Shown here in pieces: positions 5,641 through 11,616 of a stretch of DNA of 11,616 bases. How positions within the stretch are numbered: the stretch's first letter is position 1; every line of letters begins with the position of its first letter. The notes beneath the pieces were generated by a model, which was given only the letters and a program-made list of their open reading frames with translations, was not told the DNA's origin and made no database searches. This DNA is from an uncultured Bacteroidales bacterium. GTDB taxonomy: Bacteria > Bacteroidota > Bacteroidia > Bacteroidales > UBA3663. The stretch spans positions 1-11,616 of the forward strand of contig CALBPV010000004.1 of NCBI GenBank assembly GCA_937899265.1. The letters run 5' to 3'. The translations under genes and the position numbers were made by a program.

Positions 5641-6750
5641 GGAGAGGGTGTCGTAAACGGCGGAGACTTGATTGGCGATATGATCCCAATTGTATTTTGT
5701 CATGTCGTAGGTTTTCTTTTCGTAGGGGAGATCGACGTTCTCCTGAAGTTTGGCCACCAATTCGGGGATGTCTCCGCAGTGGAAATAATGGTTCTCGGGA
5801 AGTCCGACCTCTTTGTTTGCCGGAATGTCGCTGACAATGATTTTGGCTCCATAGCTCATGGCCTCGAGGAGTGCGATGGGGAGACCTTCGTGGGAGGAGG
5901 GCAGCACGTAGCAACGGCAATGGTTGAGGAGCGACTGGAGGCGTTTGCCTTTGATAAAACCGGTGAGCACCACACCGCGTTCGTAGGCCATGCGTTTGAG
6001 TCGGATGGAGTAGTCGTCCTCAAAGTCCGAATCGCCGGCAATGACGAGTTTGCAACCGTGACTGTCGATTTTGGAGAAAGCCTCGATGAGATGATGGAGG
6101 TTTTTCTCGGGAGCAAAACGGCACATTCCGAGGATATACTTGCCTTCCTCGATGCCGAGTTCCTCAAAGTATAGCGGATGGGATACCTCAATGGCTTTGC
6201 TCACACCATTATATATAAGGTGCATCTTGCCCTGTATATGGTATTTCTTGGCCAGAAGGTTCCAGATGACCTGGGAGATGACAATCACTTCGTTGGCAAA
6301 GAGTGCTCCGGCAGCTTCGCCGAGGCGGAGCATGAGACGTGCGGCCCAACCCCATTTTTCGCGGTCGTAGTCCTGTCCGTGATGGGTGAATACCACCTTG
6401 AGACCGAGCATGCGGGCAAGGGGAGTGAGCAAGGCGGGGCCGCAGGCATGGATGTGGAGAATGCGTGCGTGGAGCTTCTTGGCTTTCCAGATGGCACGCC
6501 AAGTGTGGATGATGGCCTCGAAGGATTTGCTCTTGGGGGCATCAATGTCCACAAGATCCACGCCCGAGAACTTGTGGAAGTTGTCGCGCACATAGCTCTT
6601 GCGGCGGATGACAGTGACATCGTAGCCCTTGGCGGCGATACGCGGAAAGAGCTCTTCGCAATGAGTCTCCACCCCTCCCATGATGTTGGGAATGCCGCGC
6701 GTGCCGGTGACGACGATTTTGGGTTTGTCTTCGGGTAAATCTTGTTTCAT
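5614..6750 (-). CDS. Glycosyltransferase family 4
   Basis: A 378-residue GT-B retaining glycosyltransferase of family GT4. The N-terminal Rossmann half opens KIVVTGTRGIPNIMGGVETH (11-30), where the glycine-rich loop contacts the acceptor in this family; THHGQDYDREKWGW (122-135) follows. The C-terminal nucleotide-sugar half has GMCRFAPEKNLHHLIEAF (208-225) and the EX7E motif EGLPIALLE (E288, E296). It probably adds a hexose or rhamnose to a polysaccharide or lipid-linked glycan at the cytoplasmic face; donor and acceptor cannot be read from sequence. I chose ATG 6748-6750, 16 nt after the upstream radical SAM stop; a longer frame to 6810 would overlap that gene. The last eight residues (KKNLKLKT) are coded by A8 plus a 7-bp simple repeat, so the C-terminus may vary. 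Confidence 0.9.
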   Translation of the reverse strand: MKQDLPEDKPKIVVTGTRGIPNIMGGVETHCEELFPRIAAKGYDVTVIRRKSYVRDNFHKFSGVDLVDIDAPKSKSFEAIIHTWRAIWKAKKLHARILHIHACGPALLTPLARMLGLKVVFTHHGQDYDREKWGWAARLMLRLGEAAGALFANEVIVISQVIWNLLAKKYHIQGKMHLIYNGVSKAIEVSHPLYFEELGIEEGKYILGMCRFAPEKNLHHLIEAFSKIDSHGCKLVIAGDSDFEDDYSIRLKRMAYERGVVLTGFIKGKRLQSLLNHCRCYVLPSSHEGLPIALLEAMSYGAKIIVSDIPANKEVGLPENHYFHCGDIPELVAKLQENVDLPYEKKTYDMTKYNWDHIANQVSAVYDTLSKKNLKLKT

Positions 6751-6766
6751 ACTTTCAAAATAAGGA

Positions 6767-7831
6767 TTATATTCCCCGGAGGTCGCCTTGAGCGGGGTCT
6801 TGTCCCACATCGTTCCACCTGGGATTGATGCAGGCGGGAAGGCCGCGTAGGGAGCGCCATTTGTTGCGGAGAGCCCAGATGGCAGGGTACTTGATATATT
6901 TGTGCATGACAGGCGAGGCGGTGCCCACCATCCAACAGTTCTTGGGACAGGTGCGGACTTTGTCTCTCACTTCACGGGCGCGGTCGCTCTGCCAAATGGT
7001 CATGAAATCGGCCTCGCGGATGTTTCCCATCGACTCTTTCCAGCATTTGTCTTCCAGTCCGTTGCAGGGATACACTTCGCCCCAGGGGTCGATGAAGAAA
7101 TTGGCTGTGCCGGCTTCACAAGGCAGCATGCGCCGTCCGCCGTTGATGTAGTTGATGAGTCCCATGTTGAACCACGCGCGGAACCACGATTTGGGGCTCT
7201 TCTCGCGGAGCTGCCAATTAATCAGAGTTTCGAAATCGGCGTTGACCTGCTCCTTGTTGGTGAGCACGTTGTCGTCCTTGTGGAAGTAGTAGCTGTTGTG
7301 GAAAGCAGCGGTCGCAAATTCCATGCCCAGGGAGAGGGAGAGCCGATAGAGCGAAAGCATGTCGGAGGAGTTGTTGTTGGACACCGTGCATCCGAAGCCG
7401 ATGTCTCTCAGTCCCATGTCCTTGAGGGTGAGGAGGGTGCGAAGACCCTTGTCGAAGCCGCCGGCACGACCGCGCAGCTCGTCGTTCTTCTGCGAGAGTC
7501 CCTCGATGGAGATGCGGATGCCTATCTCGGGAAATCGGCGGGCCAGAGCAATGACCCGATCCTCAAACCATCCCGACGTGGAAATGACGATGCGGGAGGT
7601 GTGGCGATAGCATTCCTCCACAATCTCGGGCAGGTCTTCACGGATGAAAGGTTCACCGCCAGTGAGGTTGATGAACTTCAGGCGGGGAAGCGTTTTGAGA
7701 TCTTCGACACTAAGCTCCTCTTCAGCACGCGTCGGATGCTGCCAGATGTTACACATCTTGCAGCGCATGGGACAGCGGTACGTGAGTATGAGACTCGCGT
7801 CGGTTGGACTTGGTATGTTTAAGTTGGGCAT
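6767..7831 (-). CDS. Radical SAM protein with Cys-rich (SPASM-like) C-terminus
   Basis: A 354-residue radical SAM enzyme. The 4Fe-4S-binding CX3CX2C is C20, C24 and C27 (CPMRCKMCNIW), followed by the SAM-contacting GGEPF (58-62). The C-terminal third carries C238, C256, C263, C295 and C299 in the setting LPCEAG...DPWGEVYPC...CPKNC, the pattern of SPASM/twitch domains that hold one or two auxiliary clusters. SPASM enzymes include peptide-modifying and sulfatase-maturing enzymes and enzymes of sugar and lipid metabolism. No short precursor-peptide gene is visible next to it, and the partner is a glycosyltransferase 16 nt downstream, so a role in glycan or surface-product synthesis is my inference. 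It is the first gene of the pair. Confidence 0.88.
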   Translation of the reverse strand: MPNLNIPSPTDASLILTYRCPMRCKMCNIWQHPTRAEEELSVEDLKTLPRLKFINLTGGEPFIREDLPEIVEECYRHTSRIVISTSGWFEDRVIALARRFPEIGIRISIEGLSQKNDELRGRAGGFDKGLRTLLTLKDMGLRDIGFGCTVSNNNSSDMLSLYRLSLSLGMEFATAAFHNSYYFHKDDNVLTNKEQVNADFETLINWQLREKSPKSWFRAWFNMGLINYINGGRRMLPCEAGTANFFIDPWGEVYPCNGLEDKCWKESMGNIREADFMTIWQSDRAREVRDKVRTCPKNCWMVGTASPVMHKYIKYPAIWALRNKWRSLRGLPACINPRWNDVGQDPAQGDLRGI

Positions 7832-7875
7832 GCCTTCATATCTTTATATGAAAAGAACGCACAAGCCTCCGCTTT

Positions 7876-7890
7876 ATTGCATAAAATGCA
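7876..7890. promoter_or_regulatory. TTGCAT/ATGCAA palindrome upstream of the radical SAM gene
   Basis: TTGCAT-AAA-ATGCAA is a perfect 6-bp inverted repeat about 45-60 bp before the start codon, in an A/T-rich promoter-sized region. It could be an operator. The adjoining minus-strand ATAATTTGC is close to, but not a match for, the TAnnTTTG -7 box. Confidence 0.35.
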
Positions 7891-7934
7891 AATTATTTTA
7901 TGGGAATGTTCGCATAAAAAAGTGTCTTTGCACC

Positions 7935-8010
7935 GGATTCTACTCCCGAATTTCCTGTGAAAATCGGGAATATACTCCCGAAATTCCCGTAAAAAACGGG
8001 AGTAGAATCC
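7935..8010. repeat. 14-bp perfect inverted repeat with nested CGGGA/TCCCG palindromes
   Basis: GGATTCTACTCCCG (7935-7948) is repeated inverted and without mismatch at 7997-8010. The 48-nt interior holds TCGGGA-ATATAC-TCCCGA and CCCGT-AAAAA-ACGGG. CCCGAATT occurs at both ends (about 7945-7952 and 8009-8016), and related CCCGAAATT lies between. It lies between the ABC ATPase 3' end and the radical SAM 5' end, both minus strand. It could be a terminator, a mobile-repeat remnant or a structured RNA. Confidence 0.8.
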
Positions 8011-8025
8011 CGAATTTTAAACACT

Positions 8026-8048
8026 AAATCCCTCAGAAAGAGGGATTT
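8026..8048 (-). terminator. Hairpin after the ABC ATPase gene
   Basis: AAATCCCTC-AGAAA-GAGGGATTT is a perfect 9-bp stem with a 5-nt loop, 27 bp past the ABC ATPase stop. On the minus strand the stem is followed by AGTGTTTAAAATT. It is the best terminator candidate for the nucleotidase-ABC group; it is symmetrical enough to act in either direction. Confidence 0.6.
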
Positions 8049-8075
8049 TCCGAGAGACATGGGTCAAAAACAGTT

Positions 8076-8759
8076 TCAGAACCCTGTGAGGTCGAAAGTG
8101 TTGGGGTCTTCCACGGAGAACTTTCCGTCACGGAGCACCCATAGACTGTCGGCGGAGGCGACGGCCAGTTCGAGGTCGTGGGTGGAGAGGAGGACGGCTT
8201 TGCGACGGGTATGGGCCAGAGAGCGGAGCAACGAGAAGAGTTCTCGGCGCGAAGGCCAGTCGAGGAAGGCAGAGGGTTCGTCGAGCAGGAGATATTCGGT
8301 ACCCTGGGCCAAAGCGCGGGCCAGCATGGTCTTCTGTTTCTCGCCGTCGCTGAGGGTGTGGAAGAGACGGTCGCGGAGGTGAAGGATTCCGATGTCGGAG
8401 AGTGCCTGGTCGGCAGCCCCGTAATCGGCGGCACGCAGATGGCCGACGAGGCCGGTGTAGGGGAGCCGTCCGGAGGCAGCTATCTGTCGCGCTGTGGTGT
8501 GGCGCAGTTCAGGCAAACGCGTGAGCACAATGGCCAGCGTGCGCGAGATTTCCCGGGGAGACATCTCGCCGATGGTCTTGTCGCCTACGATGACTTCACC
8601 TCCCAGCGGGGCAATCAAACCGGCGAGGGTGCGCAACAGGGTGGATTTGCCGCTCCCGTTACGACCCACAAGGCAGACAAAGTCGCCTGCTTCCAACAGT
8701 GCCTTAACGGGAGAGCAAAGAGGATGGCCATAGCCTATGGCAAGATTGCGAAGCTGCAT
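8076..8759 (-). CDS. ABC transporter ATP-binding protein (FepC/BtuD-like)
   Basis: A 227-residue ABC ATPase of the iron-siderophore/haem/cobalamin type. Walker A is GRNGSGKST (32-40), the signature LSDGEKQKTMLARAL (136-150), Walker B with D-loop YLLLDEPSAFLD (156-167), and the switch histidine STHD (H194). It should power an inner-membrane importer. The Q-loop glutamine (usually VPQ) is replaced: the sequence reads LAIVLTRLPE (75-84). I start at ATG 8757-8759, 10 nt after the nucleotidase stop; the open frame extends to 9293, but those 178 codons are a Ser/Pro/Thr-rich shadow of the nucleotidase gene. No permease or binding-protein gene is in the window, so the ATPase must work with subunits coded elsewhere, or its role differs. 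Probably co-transcribed with the nucleotidases. Confidence 0.9.
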   Translation of the reverse strand: MQLRNLAIGYGHPLCSPVKALLEAGDFVCLVGRNGSGKSTLLRTLAGLIAPLGGEVIVGDKTIGEMSPREISRTLAIVLTRLPELRHTTARQIAASGRLPYTGLVGHLRAADYGAADQALSDIGILHLRDRLFHTLSDGEKQKTMLARALAQGTEYLLLDEPSAFLDWPSRRELFSLLRSLAHTRRKAVLLSTHDLELAVASADSLWVLRDGKFSVEDPNTFDLTGF

Positions 8760-8769
8760 TTGGCGGGGG

Positions 8770-10545
8770 TCAGTGAGCGTTTGGGTAGAAGGACATTTCG
8801 CGTTCACGGGCAGCTTGCCACCAGACGGTCGGCAGAATGCGGAAATTGTTGTGGAGCACGGGAGTGACGGTGCCGTGAGTGCGGATATAGTCGGCAATGT
8901 GGTGACGCACGTCAAATTCGGACTCGCGGACAGTGCGGCTTTCGATGGTTGCGCGATCCCAACCCAGTCCCTTGGGGAAGAAGTCACCTCCGCCGCAGGC
9001 CTGATAGCTGTTGATGGCCACGAGGTAGTCGCGGTTGGGGTCGAAGGGTTCGCCCGAAGAGAGCGACTGTACGGCCACACGCTGTCCGGCAGGCTTCGAC
9101 ACGTCGATTGTGTAGTTGATGCCGGCGGCGTAAGTGTAGTTGAACGTGGGCCACTGCTTGACGGAGCCGAATTTATTGCGCAGGATGGCTCCTGTGGAAT
9201 CGTGGCGGTAGGCGAGGAGTTCGTCATCGGCCGACCGCATCTGATTGAATTGGTTGGCATATCCGTATTCGAGATACTTGACGATTTCGGCACCCGTCAT
9301 GCGAACGGTGAAGAGCCGGTTCTCATATTTATAGAGGGAGAAGAGGTCGCGCATTGTGACGGTGCCGGCATCGACATGGGCCGCCGTAGAGAGTACGGAT
9401 GCAAAGGAGATGTCGGCTTTGGAAGCCCACAACTGGACATCCTGGATGAAGTCGATGATGGCGGAGGGTCCGAAGACAGATTCCTTGCCGTCGAGGGTCT
9501 CCGTAATGGTTCCGACGGGAGTATCGATGAACTGACGTACAGCCTCGATGTCGGCTCCATAACGGGCGGCATAGGCTGAATCGACAGGCACATCGGCCAT
9601 AGGCACCAATTGTGTTTTGACGGTCTTGACGTAGCGTTTGGTCTCGGGATCCATCTTGAGATGAATGTCGGCCCGTCCGACGTATATGGCACGTGTGCCG
9701 GCATCGAGTACAGGCACGGTGTCACCCTCGACATTGACGGCATCGAAGAGGGCGGGCGAGTGGTCGTGGCCGGTGAGCACGAGGTCAAATCCGGGAACTT
9801 TGACTGCGACGGGGAGGGAGCCGTTCTCATTGAGCGGAGTGTCCATCGTGTTTCCGCCGTAGGTGGGGTCGCAGCCGGCGTGGAAGAGTCCGATGAGAAT
9901 GTCGGGATGTTCATTTTGGCAGATATACGGCACCCACTGGTTGGCGCACTCGACCATGTCCTGGAATCGGAGGCCGGACCACAGAGAACGCGGCAGCCAG
10001 GCGGGGATATTGGGTGTAATCATGCCCAGAACGGCAATGCGTACATTGTGCCATTCCCAGACGGCGTATGGCTTGAATGCAGGATGTCCTGTGGCAGTGT
10101 CGATGGCATTGGCGCAGAGAAGGGGCATGCGGAGTTCGCGGGGGAGACGGTTCTTGTAAAGCGAGGGGCCGGCCTCGACATCGTGGTTGCCCAGTCCCAC
10201 GGCATCGTAGCCGAGGTCGTTGGCGATGCGGGAAAAGAGATGGGCGGAAGCGGTATCGACATAGTTGCAGTAGTAGAGCGAAGGCTGTCCCTGGAGGTAG
10301 TCGCCGGTGTCGAAGAGGAGCAGGTGGGGCGTGGAATCCCGTTGCTGCCGGATGTAGGTCGAGACATTGGCCAGCGAGGTGTAGGCCTCGCGGTTGGCGA
10401 TGAAATCGCAGGGGAAAAGTGCACCGTGGACATCGGTGGTGTAGAGAATCACAACATCGGCTTCATCGGGACGTGTAAAAAGGCTGCACGAAGAAAAGTG
10501 AGCGAAAGAGAGCGCAAGGAGCGCGAGATTAAACAAGTGTTTCAA
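8770..10545 (-). CDS. 5'-nucleotidase/metallophosphatase lipoprotein (UshA-like)
   Basis: A 591-residue protein of the UshA/bifunctional nucleotidase family, which hydrolyses nucleotides or UDP-sugars outside the cytoplasm. The signal sequence ends SFAHFSSC, with a probable lipidated cysteine at 20. The metallophosphatase domain shows TTDVHG (D38, H40), FDTGDYLQGQ (78-87), GNHD (119-122), FHAG (221-224) and GHDH (259-262). The C-terminal substrate-binding domain follows (about 340-565), with LFSLYKYENRLFTVRMTG (401-418) and INSYQACGGGDFFP (511-524). All two-metal ligands are present, so it should be active. The start codon is TTG (10543-10545): no in-frame ATG gives a complete signal peptide, and the upstream stop is in the same frame. 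It lies 51 nt after a paralogue and 10 nt before the ABC ATPase. Confidence 0.9.
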   Translation of the reverse strand: MKHLFNLALLALSFAHFSSCSLFTRPDEADVVILYTTDVHGALFPCDFIANREAYTSLANVSTYIRQQRDSTPHLLLFDTGDYLQGQPSLYYCNYVDTASAHLFSRIANDLGYDAVGLGNHDVEAGPSLYKNRLPRELRMPLLCANAIDTATGHPAFKPYAVWEWHNVRIAVLGMITPNIPAWLPRSLWSGLRFQDMVECANQWVPYICQNEHPDILIGLFHAGCDPTYGGNTMDTPLNENGSLPVAVKVPGFDLVLTGHDHSPALFDAVNVEGDTVPVLDAGTRAIYVGRADIHLKMDPETKRYVKTVKTQLVPMADVPVDSAYAARYGADIEAVRQFIDTPVGTITETLDGKESVFGPSAIIDFIQDVQLWASKADISFASVLSTAAHVDAGTVTMRDLFSLYKYENRLFTVRMTGAEIVKYLEYGYANQFNQMRSADDELLAYRHDSTGAILRNKFGSVKQWPTFNYTYAAGINYTIDVSKPAGQRVAVQSLSSGEPFDPNRDYLVAINSYQACGGGDFFPKGLGWDRATIESRTVRESEFDVRHHIADYIRTHGTVTPVLHNNFRILPTVWWQAAREREMSFYPNAH

Positions 10546-10596
10546 AACGAAAAAGAGATTAAGAATTGCAGGGGATGTAAATCCCGATATGATGAT
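10546..10596 (-). other. 51-bp gap between the nucleotidase paralogues
   Basis: The gap contains a small GGGAT-GTAA-ATCCC hairpin (10572-10585) but no T-run, so a terminator is not supported and co-transcription of the two genes is likely. The region just before the TTG start is pyrimidine-rich on the coding strand and has no Shine-Dalgarno sequence. Confidence 0.4.
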
Positions 10597-11616
10597 TTAT
10601 TGCTTGGACTTCCAATTGTCGGAATAAATCGGAGTCGGAACTTTGGAATTCTGGCGGGCTTTGACCGCATCAATCCATTGAGAGGGAAGGAGTTGCCATT
10701 CGGAGGACGGTTCGAAACGATAGTGGCCGACGTGAGCGAGATATTGGGACATCACTTCACGGATGTGGACCGAAAGGAGCGGCAGGGTGTGCAGTTGCAA
10801 GGTCTCGGAATTCCAACCGACGGCGTGGAAGAGCAAATCGTCACCGCCGGATCCGTGGAAGGAATTGATGGCAACGGTGTATTCTTCGCGGGGATTGAAA
10901 GGCCTGCCATCGGTAAGGCATTGAATCTCAACCCGGTAGCCGCGCGGCTTGGACACATCGACGGTGTAGCGGATGCCGCCCGCCTCGAAAAACTGGGTGA
11001 GAGGAATCTTGAGATAGGGGTGTCCGGCGGGGTCGCGTGCAGGAATGCCTGTGGTGGGGTCGAGCCAGAAATTGAGCAAATCACTGTCGGCATTTTTCAT
11101 TTGGGCGTATTGCTCTCCGTAGCTGTATTCCAGGAAACGGTCCACTTCGCTTCCCGTCATGCGAAGTTTGACAATTTCGTTTTCGAACGAATAGTAATTG
11201 AGCATGTCGTTCATGTGCACGTCTCCGGCCGGAAATTCTGCGCAACGGGTGAAAATTGCAGTCAAAGAGATGTCGGCACCGGAAAACCACAGTTGGGCGT
11301 CATTGAGAAACTTGCGGTAGGGTGACTGGTACATGTAGTCCTGTGAGGGATGGCAGGCGTTGTCGAAGATGCCTGCCTTTTGGGTCACCCAATTGTGGAT
11401 GGCCTTTTGATCCTCCTCGAAAAGGGAGATGAACTCTGGATCCATCTCGTAGTCGGAGGAGGTGGTGATGGCGGTGTGGATGGTTTTCTTGAGGGTTCCG
11501 TCCTTCTGCTCGTCGAAGTGAACCAACGTGGTGGCAATGTATCCGCCCAGGATTCCGACGTTGAAGACCGGCACCTTATGGCCGAAGTTGTTCACGACCG
11601 TATAAGACGAGGGATA
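10597..11616 (-). CDS. 5'-nucleotidase paralogue, 5' end beyond the window
   Basis: The 3' 340 or so codons of a second UshA-like nucleotidase. The frame is open to the right edge (codons for YPSSYTVVNNFG), so the GTG at 11593-11595 is not taken as the start. The visible part begins at the end of the metallophosphatase domain, so the catalytic residues lie outside. It then carries a full C-terminal substrate-binding domain with YSFENEIVKLRMTG and INSFHGSGGDDLLF, clearly homologous to YKYENRLFTVRMTG and INSYQACGGGDFF of the neighbour. It reads towards and probably with the next nucleotidase, so this is a tandem duplication old enough to have diverged. Whether it is a lipoprotein, or active, cannot be seen. 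Confidence 0.87.
   Translation of the reverse strand, partial: YPSSYTVVNNFGHKVPVFNVGILGGYIATTLVHFDEQKDGTLKKTIHTAITTSSDYEMDPEFISLFEEDQKAIHNWVTQKAGIFDNACHPSQDYMYQSPYRKFLNDAQLWFSGADISLTAIFTRCAEFPAGDVHMNDMLNYYSFENEIVKLRMTGSEVDRFLEYSYGEQYAQMKNADSDLLNFWLDPTTGIPARDPAGHPYLKIPLTQFFEAGGIRYTVDVSKPRGYRVEIQCLTDGRPFNPREEYTVAINSFHGSGGDDLLFHAVGWNSETLQLHTLPLLSVHIREVMSQYLAHVGHYRFEPSSEWQLLPSQWIDAVKARQNSKVPTPIYSDNWKSKQ

Noticed and set aside
7832..8075. tRNA or riboswitch in the intergenic region
   Set aside because: No cloverleaf, no TTCGA loop and no known riboswitch core; only palindromes are visible.
8760..9293. N-terminal extension of the ABC ATPase
   Set aside because: Ser/Pro/Thr-rich shadow of the nucleotidase coding sequence; the ATPase domain begins at Met 8759.
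9610..11325. 571-codon plus-strand open frame
   Set aside because: Antisense to two clear nucleotidase genes, with no recognisable domain and Gly/Val/Glu-rich composition typical of a shadow frame.

Overview
The window looks like chromosomal DNA from a Bacteroidales bacterium, most likely Prevotella-like. Three things point that way: candidate promoters of the Bacteroidetes type (TAnnTTTG near -7 with TTTG upstream), start codons without a clear Shine-Dalgarno sequence, and the gene families present (OmpA-like protein with a Pro/Glu linker, lipoproteins of the endonuclease/exonuclease/phosphatase fold, UshA-like nucleotidases). Species cannot be fixed from sequence alone.

Layout. 1-560 has no gene; it holds a 41-bp-period minisatellite (array 1, 138-423). 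A compact minus-strand operon follows, read right to left: EamA/DMT transporter (3734-2778), secreted EEP-family lipoprotein (2773-1739) and RlmI-type 23S rRNA cytosine methyltransferase (1742-561), with a 4-nt gap and then a 4-nt ATGA overlap. A 190-bp divergent promoter region separates it from a plus-strand ompA-like gene (3925-5058). After the ompA-like gene come two candidate terminator hairpins and a second 41-bp minisatellite (array 2, 5250-5556), inverted relative to array 1. Next is a minus-strand pair: radical SAM protein with a Cys-rich C-terminus (7831-6767) and GT4 glycosyltransferase (6750-5614). A 244-bp intergenic region with strong inverted repeats (7832-8075) separates this pair from the last minus-strand group: a 5'-nucleotidase paralogue cut by the window edge (11616-10597), a full-length UshA-like nucleotidase lipoprotein with a TTG start (10545-8770) and a FepC/BtuD-type ABC ATPase without its permease (8759-8076).

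How the genes work together. The EamA-EEP-RlmI group looks like co-transcribed housekeeping genes rather than one pathway. The radical SAM and glycosyltransferase genes are probably one transcription unit and may act on a surface glycan or a secondary product, but the substrate is not visible. The two nucleotidases with an ATPase suggest scavenging of extracytoplasmic nucleotides or an uptake function, but no permease or binding protein is in view.

The most unusual content is the pair of 41-bp arrays. Every unit carries a 13-nt palindrome with a conserved ATCG/CGAT stem and an inner part that covaries. The arrays have the same orientation relative to the gene that reads into them (rlmI and the ompA-like gene), share one 40-bp perfect inverted match, and bracket about 4.8 kb of genes. 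I see no CRISPR, tRNA, rRNA, transposase, phage or defence system.
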